DNA of 64,000 nt from JAJAZB01 sp964244295. Its GTDB lineage: Bacteria; Bacteroidota; Bacteroidia; Cytophagales; Spirosomataceae. This document shows positions 26,388 through 34,545 of the stretch, one piece after another (within the stretch, counting starts at the first letter, position 1; each line of letters begins with the position of its first letter). The stretch lies in the NCBI GenBank assembly GCA_964244295.1, contig CAXTIG010000002.1:124001-188000 (forward strand), written 5' to 3'. The notes under the pieces were generated by a model. It was not told the origin of the DNA. It worked only from the letters and a program-made list of their open reading frames with translations, and ran no database searches. The position numbers and the translations under genes are program-made.

Positions 26388-28505
26388 CTATGGCCGGGGG
26401 AGAAGCACTTTTCTTGATAAACGGTATTTTCCCGTTTTTTTGTCGACCTCGACTAATTTCACTTCGATCTCGTCTCCCACGTTCAATACACCATCCATAC
26501 TAGGAAGCCTTTCCCAGGAGATTTCCGAAATGTGCAGCAGGCCGTCTTTCCCAGGCATGAACTCGACGAATGCCCCGAATGGTTGAATCGTTTTCACCTT
26601 CCCCAGGTATACCTCATCTACTTCAGGCAAGGCAACGATGCCTTTCACGCGCCCGACGGCCTTATCCATCGAAGCTTTGCTGGTAGCGAAAATACTCACG
26701 AAACCCGCGTTATCTTTCTCTTCAATCACCACCGTTGCGCCGGAATCTTTTTGGATATCCTGTACCACTTTGCCACCAGGACCGATTACGGCTCCAATTT
26801 GACTTTGCTCAATTTTGATGATGACGGCACGGGGCGCGTGGGGTTTCAGTTCTGGACGTGGGGCAGCGAGCGCCTTTTTCATTTCCGCCAGAATATGTAA
26901 CCGACCTGCCTTCGCCTGTTGGAGTGCCTTCGACAGCACTTCATACGATAGCCCATCCACTTTAATGTCCATCTGGCAGGCGGTAATCCCCTTTTCCGTT
27001 CCAGTCACTTTAAAATCCATGTCGCCGAGGTGATCTTCATCCCCCAAAATATCGGAGAGCACAGCCCAACGGCCCGTTTTCGGATCCGTAATCAACCCCA
27101 TCGCAATCCCGGAGACGGGGGCTTTGATGTTGATTCCGGCATCCATCAACGACAGCGTACCGGCGCAAACCGTTGCCATCGAAGAAGAACCATTCGATTC
27201 AAGAATGTCGGATACAATCCGGATCGTGTAAGGATTTTCATCCCCCGAAGGCAGCATCCGCTTCAAAGCCCGGTGGGCAAGGTTGCCGTGACCCACCTCC
27301 CGACGGCCAGGACCGCGATTTGGCTTTACCTCTCCAGTCGAAAAACCAGGAAAGTTGTAGTGGAGGAGAAACTTATTGTACCCTGATACCATCGCTTGGT
27401 CAATAATTTGCTCATCGAGTTTCGTCCCTAGCGTCGTCGTCGTCAGCGACTGGGTTTCGCCACGGGTGAATAACGCCGAACCATGCGCGGAGGGGAGGTA
27501 GTTCACTTCGCAAGCGATGGGTCGAATTTGATCCAGTTGGCGCCCGTCGAGGCGGGTGCGTTCATCCAGCACCAGATTCCGAGCGGCGTCACGCTCGATG
27601 TCGTGAAAATACCAGCTCACCAACGTTAAGTCTACGGTGTGATCGGCGGGTAACGAATCGATGTATTCTTTCCGAATAGCCTTAAATCCTTCTTTGCGAA
27701 CCGCTTTGTTGGCATTGCCTTCGCGCGCTACGTCGTAAACCTGCTGGTAGTAAGTGTCAGTTAGGTGCTGACGAAGAGCTTCGTCGTGCGTTTCGTGGCT
27801 GTAAGTACGCTTCCCTGTTTTCCCGACTGCCGCTTCCAATTCCTTCTGAATGGCGCACTGCACCTTTATTGCTTCGTGCGCCGTCGTGAGCGCAGCGAGG
27901 ATATCCTCTTCTGAGACTTCGCTCATTTCCCCCTCTACCATCAGAATATCATTCGCATTAGCCGCCACAATTAATTCCAGTTCGGCATTCACGAGTTTGG
28001 AAGTAACGGGATTGATCAAATATTCGCCGTTAATTTTCGCCACCCGCACTTCAGAAATGGGCCCATTAAATGGAATATCCGAGACCGCCAGGGCGGCAGA
28101 TGCCGCTAAACCAGCCAATGCGTCGGGTAAAACTTCAGCATCCGCAGAAATTAGAAAGATATTGACTTGCGTGTCAGAGTGGTAGTCATCAGGAAACGTT
28201 GGGCGCAGCGCCCGGTCAACGATGCGGCTGGTCAGGATTTCAAAATCGGATAATCGGCCTTCACGTCGTTGAAAACTGCCCGGAATTTTACCAGAAGAGG
28301 CAAATTTTTCCTGATAGTCGACCGATAGCGGAAGGAAATCAGCCCCGATTTTGGGTTCAATGTTAGATACGACCGTGGCCAATAGCATCGTGTCGCCGCA
28401 ACGAACAACGACAGCGCCATCGGCCTGCTTGGCCAATTTACCAGTTTCTATCGACACTTGCCGCCCATCTGGCAAAGCAAAGGTCTTGGTTACGATGTTG
28501 AACAT
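26388..28505 (-). CDS. pnp: Polyribonucleotide nucleotidyltransferase (PNPase)
   Basis: 705 residues from ATG 28505 (MFNIVTKTFALPDGRQ); the frame runs on to 28553 without family sequence. Two RNase PH domains (KIGADFLPLSVDYQEKFASS, and FNFPGFSTGEVKP-like with GRREVGHGNLAHRALKRMLP) surround a helical domain. A KH domain (IGPGGKVVQDIQKDSG) and an S1 domain (VKTIQPFGAFVEFMPGKDGL) close the protein. It degrades RNA 3' to 5' by phosphorolysis. It follows rpsO, the common rpsO-pnp order, with a hairpin between them. Confidence 0.98.
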   Translation of the reverse strand: MFNIVTKTFALPDGRQVSIETGKLAKQADGAVVVRCGDTMLLATVVSNIEPKIGADFLPLSVDYQEKFASSGKIPGSFQRREGRLSDFEILTSRIVDRALRPTFPDDYHSDTQVNIFLISADAEVLPDALAGLAASAALAVSDIPFNGPISEVRVAKINGEYLINPVTSKLVNAELELIVAANANDILMVEGEMSEVSEEDILAALTTAHEAIKVQCAIQKELEAAVGKTGKRTYSHETHDEALRQHLTDTYYQQVYDVAREGNANKAVRKEGFKAIRKEYIDSLPADHTVDLTLVSWYFHDIERDAARNLVLDERTRLDGRQLDQIRPIACEVNYLPSAHGSALFTRGETQSLTTTTLGTKLDEQIIDQAMVSGYNKFLLHYNFPGFSTGEVKPNRGPGRREVGHGNLAHRALKRMLPSGDENPYTIRIVSDILESNGSSSMATVCAGTLSLMDAGINIKAPVSGIAMGLITDPKTGRWAVLSDILGDEDHLGDMDFKVTGTEKGITACQMDIKVDGLSYEVLSKALQQAKAGRLHILAEMKKALAAPRPELKPHAPRAVIIKIEQSQIGAVIGPGGKVVQDIQKDSGATVVIEEKDNAGFVSIFATSKASMDKAVGRVKGIVALPEVDEVYLGKVKTIQPFGAFVEFMPGKDGLLHISEISWERLPSMDGVLNVGDEIEVKLVEVDKKTGKYRLSRKVLLPRP

Positions 28506-28595
28506 AGGAGAAAATAAAGGCAGCGGTTCCGGCATGGCGAAGCCAAGCAGCAAACAGACTACCGGAACAGAAACGACAGCAGCAGGGGTAAATGC

Positions 28596-28629
28596 AAATC
28601 AGGGAATTCAGTTACGAATTCCCTGATTT
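28596..28629. repeat. Hairpin in the rpsO-pnp intergenic region
   Basis: A 14-bp perfect stem (28596-28609 with 28616-28629) with a 6-nt loop. On the minus strand it lies 14 nt after the rpsO stop and about 90 nt before pnp, without a proper T-run. It may process or attenuate the rpsO-pnp message, as in the E. coli pnp leader, where RNase III cuts a stem-loop (inference). Confidence 0.6.
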
Positions 28630-28643
28630 CTAATGCAGAAAGA

Positions 28644-28919
28644 TTACTTTCTTAGATTCAGCTCGGCAAGAATGGCCCGATACCGGGAAATGTCCCTACG
28701 ATTGAGGTAGTCGAGGAGACGGCGGCGCTGGCCGACCAACTTGAGCAGACCCATTCGGGTGGAAAAATCCTTCTTGTGAATTTTCAGGTGTTCCGTCAAC
28801 GAATTGATACGGAAGGTAAATAAGGCAATCTGCGATTCTGCGGAACCCGTATCGGTTTTCGCTTTTTGGAAGCCTTGGGTCTCGAACACTTCTTGCTTCT
28901 TTGCGGCAGTTAAGTACAT
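28644..28919 (-). CDS. rpsO: 30S ribosomal protein S15
   Basis: 91 residues, the usual length. S15 binds the central domain of 16S rRNA. TGSAESQIALFTFRINSLTE, LKIHKKDFSTRMGLLKLVGQ and RRRLLDYLNRRD are typical. It lies between lptF/G and pnp on the same strand. Confidence 0.98.
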   Translation of the reverse strand: MYLTAAKKQEVFETQGFQKAKTDTGSAESQIALFTFRINSLTEHLKIHKKDFSTRMGLLKLVGQRRRLLDYLNRRDISRYRAILAELNLRK

Positions 28920-28970
28920 CGTGTTTTAGCAGCTTTTCTGTTGTAAAACGCAAAAGTAAGCTTTAAAGCC

Positions 28971-30458
28971 TCAAGAGACCAAGTTTTTGTCTGCTTTTTT
29001 CAGTAAGTTCCCTCTTTCCCACCACGCCGATACCCGCTGAATCAAGCGAGCGATGTAGACCCGATAGGCATCGGCTTCAAACAAGCGCGAATCTTCCCGC
29101 GCCCGCTTCAGAAAAAATAACCCAAATCCGAGCAGGACGGCATTCGAAGCCCAGGCAGCAGCGGGCACCCACGCTTGTCCCTCGGTAGCTAATTTATCTC
29201 CCTGAATTGTCATAACGTACATCAAAATAAAGAAGACAATGGCCACTAATACCGGCAATCCAAATCCCCCCTTTTTTATGATTGACCCCAACGGTGCGCC
29301 GATCAGAAACATGATCAAACACGCGACGGCCGTTGTGAATTTTCGGTGCCACTGTAAATCCGCCTTGTTGATGCGAGCGCGTTTGTCTTTCAAAAGCGCT
29401 TCATTCGTTTCCGACCAGGATAAATTACTTTTCGCCTGACTAAGCGCACTACTAATCTGCTGGGTTCGTATAGCGCCCTGAATTGGTTTTCGGAGCAGCG
29501 TGTCAATCCATTTGCCTTTACCGGAAATCTTCTTCGCTTGAGAAGGCGAATTGCTCAAATGGTACGTATAATACCGGGGGGCAGAATACACTAGTGATTT
29601 TGTAGTAGCCTTAACATCAGCAACTAACGAGTCTGATTCATGAGCCAATTCGCGAACATCTTTCATAATTGCCGCGTACTTAAACTGATCTTCATCCGTT
29701 TTTTTTAAGTCAAATGATTTAAGAGTTACTACAAATACAGACCTTTTAAACTGATTCCGTGTAAAATCGCTCTGATCAACATTAGGCGATGCTCTATCGG
29801 AATCCTCTATGTATTGGTTTCCATTAAATAATTCAAATACCAGATTTTTATTATCTAAAATAGTGTACATCTGCGCTGAATCAGCCAAAATCACACTTTT
29901 ATTACCCGTATTCACGGCGGAATGATCATAAATTACGAGTCCTTTTAAAGAGCGCCCATCTGGAAATTTTTTGTCTGCTTTAATTCTATAGCCAGGTAAA
30001 TCTGTATAAAAAATACCTTCTTTAATATTTAAAGCAGCCTTCTTCGTTTTCACATCATACAGTAAACTATAAAACTTAAGATTTGCCCAGGGCATTATTT
30101 CGTTGTTAAACCAAAATATAAATCCTGTTAACAGTACTACGACCGCTCCGACAGGTCGAAAAACGCGCACAACCGAGATTCCAGCGCTTTTGAGCGCTGT
30201 CAACTCAAAGTACTCCCCCAGGTTTCCAAATCCCATTAGAGAAGACAGCAATACAGCCAATGGCATTGAAACCGGAACGGTGATGACACTACAATAAAAA
30301 AGCAATTGAGCATAGGTATCCAGACCGATGTCTTTCCCCGCGATTTCATCGAAGTAGAGCATGATAAACCGCATGATGAAAATAAACTCGACGACGCTAA
30401 ACGTCACCAGGAATGGGGGCCAAAAGGTCCTAAGCACCAATTTATCCAGTTTTTTCAT
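28971..30458 (-). CDS. LptF/LptG-family permease
   Basis: 495 residues. About three membrane segments at the N-terminus (residues 12-120; MKKLDKLVLRTFWPPFLVTF) and three at the C-terminus (about 380-470) enclose a periplasmic beta-jellyroll region, the YjgP/YjgQ layout. These proteins form the membrane part of the ABC exporter that moves lipopolysaccharide to the outer membrane. LptF and LptG cannot be separated here by eye. Its ATG overlaps the stop of the START-like gene (TGATG), indicating coupling. Confidence 0.92.
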   Translation of the reverse strand: MKKLDKLVLRTFWPPFLVTFSVVEFIFIMRFIMLYFDEIAGKDIGLDTYAQLLFYCSVITVPVSMPLAVLLSSLMGFGNLGEYFELTALKSAGISVVRVFRPVGAVVVLLTGFIFWFNNEIMPWANLKFYSLLYDVKTKKAALNIKEGIFYTDLPGYRIKADKKFPDGRSLKGLVIYDHSAVNTGNKSVILADSAQMYTILDNKNLVFELFNGNQYIEDSDRASPNVDQSDFTRNQFKRSVFVVTLKSFDLKKTDEDQFKYAAIMKDVRELAHESDSLVADVKATTKSLVYSAPRYYTYHLSNSPSQAKKISGKGKWIDTLLRKPIQGAIRTQQISSALSQAKSNLSWSETNEALLKDKRARINKADLQWHRKFTTAVACLIMFLIGAPLGSIIKKGGFGLPVLVAIVFFILMYVMTIQGDKLATEGQAWVPAAAWASNAVLLGFGLFFLKRAREDSRLFEADAYRVYIARLIQRVSAWWERGNLLKKADKNLVS

Positions 30459-30847
30459 CAGCTCCCTACAATTTCTCTTAGACTATCCAACAACCCATTC
30501 CATACCGCTTGCAGGTCATCCGCGTCGGAATTATTGGAATAGTCAGTAACTTTTAAAAAGGTCGATTGCGTTAATTCACTGACATCGAGCCTGAATTCCA
30601 CGTACGCATGTTCTCGCTCGTCTTCGGTGGGTAAAAAGTCAAATTTAACGCTCTTGTTCTGACGCATGGTTGCCATTCGTGCGGGGTGACTCTCGTTATC
30701 CCAGATGAAATCGTACATCTGATCAGGCATCACATTCACTTTACTGGCAAACCACTGCGAGAGACCAGAAGCGGTACTTACGTACGGGAACAACATTTTT
30801 GGAGAAGCGCGTAGTTCATACTCTGCGGTAAATTTGTACTTGCTCAT
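30458..30847 (-). CDS. START-like (SRPBCC / AHA1-like) domain protein
   Basis: 129 residues from ATG 30847 (MSKYKFTAEYELRASPKMLF). The helix-grip pattern is visible: an opening strand, then FPYVSTASGLSQWFASKVNV and a C-terminal amphipathic helix (LQAVWNGLLDSLREIVGS). The fold usually binds a hydrophobic ligand in the cytoplasm. It is the first gene of a unit with the LPS permease, so a lipid-related role is possible but not shown. Confidence 0.85.
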   Translation of the reverse strand: MSKYKFTAEYELRASPKMLFPYVSTASGLSQWFASKVNVMPDQMYDFIWDNESHPARMATMRQNKSVKFDFLPTEDEREHAYVEFRLDVSELTQSTFLKVTDYSNNSDADDLQAVWNGLLDSLREIVGS

Positions 30848-30938
30848 GGTTGTACGCAATTATAGGCGCTAAATGGGCGAAAATGCCTTCGACTGTGTTT
30901 TTGTAGGCAAAAGGTATCGACTTTTTAAAAACAACGTG

Positions 30939-30946
30939 TACTTTTG
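30939..30946 (+). promoter_or_regulatory. -7 box TACTTTTG for tRNA-Met
   Basis: Exact match to TAnnTTTG, ending 12 nt before the tRNA. Transcription would start a few bases before the mature 5' end. Confidence 0.7.
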
Positions 30947-30958
30947 CCCCAGATTTTA

Positions 30959-31032
30959 GGCGGGGTAGCTCAGATGGTTAGAGCGTAGGATTCATAACCC
31001 TAAGGTCAGGGGTTCGATCCCCCTCCCCGCTA
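30959..31032 (+). tRNA. tRNA with CAT anticodon, probably elongator tRNA-Met
   Basis: 74 nt with acceptor GGCGGGG / CCCCGCT (a G1-U72 wobble), D arm GCTC...GAGC, anticodon loop TTCATAA and T loop TTCGATC. The discriminator is A73 and CCA is not encoded. The lack of a C1-A72 mismatch argues against initiator tRNA. A CAT anticodon modified to lysidine (Ile2) cannot be fully excluded. Confidence 0.9.
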
Positions 31033-31041
31033 CGTCTCTCT

Positions 31042-31078
31042 CAGCCCGGTGCTTCGTTGCGCCGGGCTGTTTTGTTTA
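31042..31078. terminator. Terminator after tRNA-Met
   Basis: An 8-bp stem CAGCCCGG / CCGGGCTG (31042-31049 with 31062-31069) is followed by TTTTGTTT. It abuts the holA stop at 31080. Confidence 0.85.
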
Positions 31079-31079
31079 G

Positions 31080-32099
31080 TCAGTGTAACACCTCGTAAAC
31101 CAATTCCTGCAGGAGCAAGGCATCATCCCAGGAACCCGCTTCTACCCCCTTGCTTCGGGCATCGATGGTACGCAAGGTATGAAGTACGTCCGCCGTTTTT
31201 TCAAAAGGATAATTTTTTGCACCAATCAGGAAATCTTTCACAAAATAAGGATTCACGTTCAGCAGGAGTGCTAACCCTTTCTCGGAGGAGTCGATCGCGG
31301 TGTGGACGGATAAGAGTTTACTGAAGGAATTGTACAACACCGTCAGGATGGGCTGAAGGGGGTTATTCTTGGGGTTTGAAGCAAAATAGGCGGCAATGCG
31401 GTTGGCTTTCATTACGTCACGCAGGAAAAGCGCCTTTTGAAATTCAAAGCTGTTGTACTCCTTGCTGATTCCCGAATACAATTCGACCACCTCAGCGGTA
31501 ATCGCTTGTCCAGCCTGGAGGTTCAATAGAATTTTATCGATTTCATTCGCCAGGCGCTTCAGGTCGTTGCCCACGTATTCAGCCAGCATCATCAACGCAC
31601 TTTTACTCACTTTTGCCCCGCGTTCGTGGCAGTATGCCGCGATCCAATCCGGTATTTTGCTCTCGTAAAGTTTACGGGAAGCAACGACAACCCCGTTTTT
31701 CTCGAATGCCTTCACCCAACTCTTGCGCTCATCGACCAGTTCTTTGAAACACAACACCAACACGGTCGAGGGCATGGGTTTGTGCGCGTATTCTTCCAGA
31801 AGACGCGTCGACTCCTTCGCTTCCAGACCGGAGAGGCCCTGTGCTTCTTTCACCAGCACCAGTTGACGGTCGGCCAGCATAGGAAAACGCTTGGCGTAAC
31901 CCATTAAACTGACGACCGAATGGTCTTTCCCGAACAACACGAATTGATTAAACGATCGCTCCGGCGGTGGAATGGTGATTTCTTCCAAGAAATCCACTAC
32001 CCTCTCAAGGTAAAAGGGTTCGTCCCCCATTAGCAAATAAAGCGGGACTATCTGCTTATTTTTCAGATTCTTGAGCGCGGCCTCCGGTGTTATTGCCAT
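31080..32099 (-). CDS. holA: DNA polymerase III subunit delta
   Basis: 339 residues, normal for HolA, the clamp-loader subunit that opens the sliding clamp. The AAA+-like N-terminal region shows YLLMGDEPFYLERVVDFLEE and ADRQLVLVKEAQGL; KSWVKAFEKNG, GAKVSKSALMMLAEYVGNDL and RLANEIDKI are typical of delta. It begins 13 bp after the AcpH-like gene on the same strand, so the two are probably co-transcribed. Confidence 0.93.
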   Translation of the reverse strand: MAITPEAALKNLKNKQIVPLYLLMGDEPFYLERVVDFLEEITIPPPERSFNQFVLFGKDHSVVSLMGYAKRFPMLADRQLVLVKEAQGLSGLEAKESTRLLEEYAHKPMPSTVLVLCFKELVDERKSWVKAFEKNGVVVASRKLYESKIPDWIAAYCHERGAKVSKSALMMLAEYVGNDLKRLANEIDKILLNLQAGQAITAEVVELYSGISKEYNSFEFQKALFLRDVMKANRIAAYFASNPKNNPLQPILTVLYNSFSKLLSVHTAIDSSEKGLALLLNVNPYFVKDFLIGAKNYPFEKTADVLHTLRTIDARSKGVEAGSWDDALLLQELVYEVLH

Positions 32100-32112
32100 C
32101 GAAAAAAGGGCG

Positions 32113-32700
32113 TTAAATTAGCGGTTGACTGTGAGTTATCAATTCCGGGAAAAACTCCAAAAAATCATTCATAATCGCTTGACGGCTGTGATGAAGGTAC
32201 TTTCCCGCCGTTTCAATCCCCGCTACTGCCGGAACCCGGTACGCCAATCCGCCCAAAGCCTGCTCGATGCCCTCGACCGTGGAATACCCATTCAGCCAAT
32301 CGTGGCGGATCATTGCCGTGAACATCGGCTGTGCCAGAGGCGGTATCCGGTAAAAATTTTCGGATAGGAATGAGTAGTACTGCGTGGTAAACGCCGGGAG
32401 CGAGACGACTGAAAACTGCGTCCATCGCTGAGTCAGACAATAATCATAAAATAAATCGACAATGACTCCAGAGCGGATTCCATACTCCGCCGATAGCAGA
32501 CGCTTGCTGTGTCTCACCACCGGATGTTGATCCGTAAATGAATCAATTGCCCGGTGCAGCCGAATTCCTGCCCGGAATTTTTCAGTAACTCCTGAACCGC
32601 TGATTCTCGCCACATTACCCTTGTAAAAATCGCCCAGGCTATTTCCCAACGTGATTTCTGGGTCAGAACCAGACAGCAGGGCATGGGCAAGATAATTCAT
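32113..32700 (-). CDS. Acyl-carrier-protein phosphodiesterase-like (DUF479)
   Basis: 195 residues from ATG 32698-32700 (MNYLAHALLSGSDPEITLGN). GNSLGDFYKGN, IRLHRAIDSFTDQHPVV and VDLFYDYCLTQRW are typical of AcpH/DUF479, in which His and Asp residues bind a metal. E. coli AcpH removes phosphopantetheine from acyl carrier protein; the same activity is inferred here. It is divergent from the FKBP gene with only 61 bp between starts. Confidence 0.88.
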   Translation of the reverse strand: MNYLAHALLSGSDPEITLGNSLGDFYKGNVARISGSGVTEKFRAGIRLHRAIDSFTDQHPVVRHSKRLLSAEYGIRSGVIVDLFYDYCLTQRWTQFSVVSLPAFTTQYYSFLSENFYRIPPLAQPMFTAMIRHDWLNGYSTVEGIEQALGGLAYRVPAVAGIETAGKYLHHSRQAIMNDFLEFFPELITHSQPLI

Positions 32701-32732
32701 GGATTGGTAATCGGCCTTGCCGTAAAAAAATG

Positions 32733-32740
32733 TAGGTTTG
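32733..32740 (+). promoter_or_regulatory. -7 box TAGGTTTG for the FKBP gene
   Basis: Exact TAnnTTTG match ending 21 nt before ATG 32762. It covers the alternative TTG start at 32738, which supports the ATG as the true start. Confidence 0.5.
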
Positions 32741-32761
32741 CCCGAAATCAACCAGCAAACG

Positions 32762-33274
32762 ATGAAAATCGCTCCCAATGCCGTGGTTTCGTTGACGTAC
32801 CGTCTTTCGATTCCCGATGAAGATGGCCAGCCGGAAACCATTGAAGTAATGGATGCCGACGATCCATTCCTTTTTATCCATGGCCTGAGTGGATTGCCCG
32901 AAGGCTTCGAGGCAAAATTGATTGGATTGGGAACGGGTGATTCGTTTGCGTTCGAACTCACCCCTGAGGAAGGATACGGATACCGGGATGAAGAAGCAAT
33001 TGTTGAATTACCCATCGACGTATTTAAAGTGGAAGGTGCGGTTCCCTCTGATCTGCTTGAAGTCGGTAACTTCCTGCCCATGACCAACGAAGACGGACAT
33101 CGACTCCAGGGCCGTATTCTCGACGTGAAAGATGACCTCGTACTGATGGACTTCAACTCTCCCCTCGCCGGTAAATTAATGCAGTTTACTGGCCAGATTC
33201 TGTCTGTCCGGCCAGCTACCCTTTCCGAATTAGAACACGGACATGTACACGGCGCGGGCGGAATTGAGCACTGA
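32762..33274 (+). CDS. FKBP-type peptidyl-prolyl isomerase, SlyD-like
   Basis: 170 residues. An FKBP half (about 1-75) with VSLTYRLSIPDEDGQ and a split insert-in-flap domain (DVFKVEGAVPSDLLEVGNFL ... LQGRILDVKDDLVLMDFNSP) followed by LAGKLMQFTGQI, as in SlyD. The C-terminus ends with HGHVHGAGGIEH, a short His tail that may bind metal. Cytoplasmic chaperone/isomerase. Confidence 0.93.
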   Translation: MKIAPNAVVSLTYRLSIPDEDGQPETIEVMDADDPFLFIHGLSGLPEGFEAKLIGLGTGDSFAFELTPEEGYGYRDEEAIVELPIDVFKVEGAVPSDLLEVGNFLPMTNEDGHRLQGRILDVKDDLVLMDFNSPLAGKLMQFTGQILSVRPATLSELEHGHVHGAGGIEH

Positions 33275-33282
33275 GCTTTCTC

Positions 33283-33768
33283 TCAACTTACCGGCGTGAG
33301 GAATTTCTGCATTTTGTCAAACTGCTCAACCTGGACTCCGAACTTACGGAGAAATTCTACGCCTTCATCCAGTGGGATTCCTTTGTAGGCGGCGTAGGAA
33401 TGCATAAAAACTACTTTTCGTATCTTCATACTGAAAATAATCCGGGCACATGCGATGCAGGGAGATAGCGTGACGTAAAGCGTGGCACCAGCCAAATCGG
33501 CTCCATTTTTTGCGGCATACAGAATTGCATTTTGCTCAGCGTGCAGCGCCAGGGAACAGCTTCCCTTGGAATCGCGGGGGCATCCCGTTTCGGGAAATTC
33601 TTCATCACAGTTGTGGGTTCCCGACGGCGGACCATTGTAACCGATTGAAATAATGCGGGTTTCTTTCGTCAGCACCGCCCCGACCTGGGCTTTGATGCAA
33701 TGGGAACGTTTGGCCAGGTTCAGGGCCAACTCCATAAAAATGTCGTCGAAATCGGGACGCAGAGGCAT
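33283..33768 (-). CDS. Deoxycytidylate (dCMP) deaminase family protein
   Basis: 161 residues from ATG 33768 (MPLRPDFDDIFMELALNLAK). The zinc-deaminase signature is complete: LALHAEQNAI (His ligand, Glu catalytic) and TLSPCIACARIIF (two Cys ligands). An additional metal site typical of dCMP deaminases is suggested by GTHNCDEEFPETGCPRD. It would make dUMP for thymidylate synthesis. It converges on the FKBP gene with eight bases between stops. Confidence 0.93.
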   Translation of the reverse strand: MPLRPDFDDIFMELALNLAKRSHCIKAQVGAVLTKETRIISIGYNGPPSGTHNCDEEFPETGCPRDSKGSCSLALHAEQNAILYAAKNGADLAGATLYVTLSPCIACARIIFSMKIRKVVFMHSYAAYKGIPLDEGVEFLRKFGVQVEQFDKMQKFLTPVS

Positions 33769-33871
33769 CGTACTCACGGGGACCAAAAAATGTAGAAACA
33801 AAACCCAGGAGGGTACGTTGTAAAGTTGTCGAATGTAGGGCATTTTCTACCAACTCATCCGTCAGGTCTTC

Positions 33872-34522
33872 GTGAAAGTTTCTTTCCGGTACGTTTTGTT
33901 TTTCTTACTTTGGCTAGGCGGGCACTTCGCCTCCGCCCAAGTGTCCGTTCAAACGGATACCACCGTTGCCGTTCATTCGGTCGGTTCGGATTCAACCCGT
34001 GGAGATTCATCCGTTGCGATTGACTCTGCCGAGCATGAATCGGCCCCAGACACCGTGAAACCCCAACCTCGCCCAAGCCCACTCGCGTTGGCTCAGTACA
34101 AGGATGAGACGAACTACATGAAAGTAGTGTACAGCCAACCCTTCAAAAAAGGCCGAACTACGTTTGGCGGATTGGCAAAATGGGGGGAAGTCTGGCGCAC
34201 TGGAGCGAATGAGGCCACGGAGATTACCTTCATTCGCGATGTAAAAATTGACGGGAAAGTGTGCAGGGCAGGTACCTATACCCTGTTTACAATCCCCAAT
34301 CCCGCTCGCTGGACGGTGCTCCTAAATTCTGAACTTGGTCAGTGGGGCGCATACAACTACAAACCCGAAAAAGACGTGATGCGGTTTGAGGCGACGGCCA
34401 GTAAAAACAACCAGATCTACGAGGCGCTGCTTTTCCAATTTATCGAAACTGATGCCGGAGCGGATCTAACCCTGACCTGGGATGACGTGAAAGTGACCAT
34501 CCCGCTGGTATTTTCAAAGTAA
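33872..34522 (+). CDS. Exported DUF2911 protein
   Basis: 216 residues, GTG start. A signal peptide (1-23, ending ASAQ) is followed by a Ser/Asp-rich stretch to about 70, then the DUF2911 domain with TFGGLAKWGEVWRTGANEAT, VKIDGKVCRAGTYTLF and WTVLLNSELGQWGAYNY. DUF2911 proteins are common secreted proteins of Bacteroidota with no known activity. It is a single-gene unit, convergent with the ABC1 kinase gene. Confidence 0.92.
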   Translation: MKVSFRYVLFFLLWLGGHFASAQVSVQTDTTVAVHSVGSDSTRGDSSVAIDSAEHESAPDTVKPQPRPSPLALAQYKDETNYMKVVYSQPFKKGRTTFGGLAKWGEVWRTGANEATEITFIRDVKIDGKVCRAGTYTLFTIPNPARWTVLLNSELGQWGAYNYKPEKDVMRFEATASKNNQIYEALLFQFIETDAGADLTLTWDDVKVTIPLVFSK

Positions 34523-34545
34523 CGCCTCCCCCAAAAGTCCTATCG

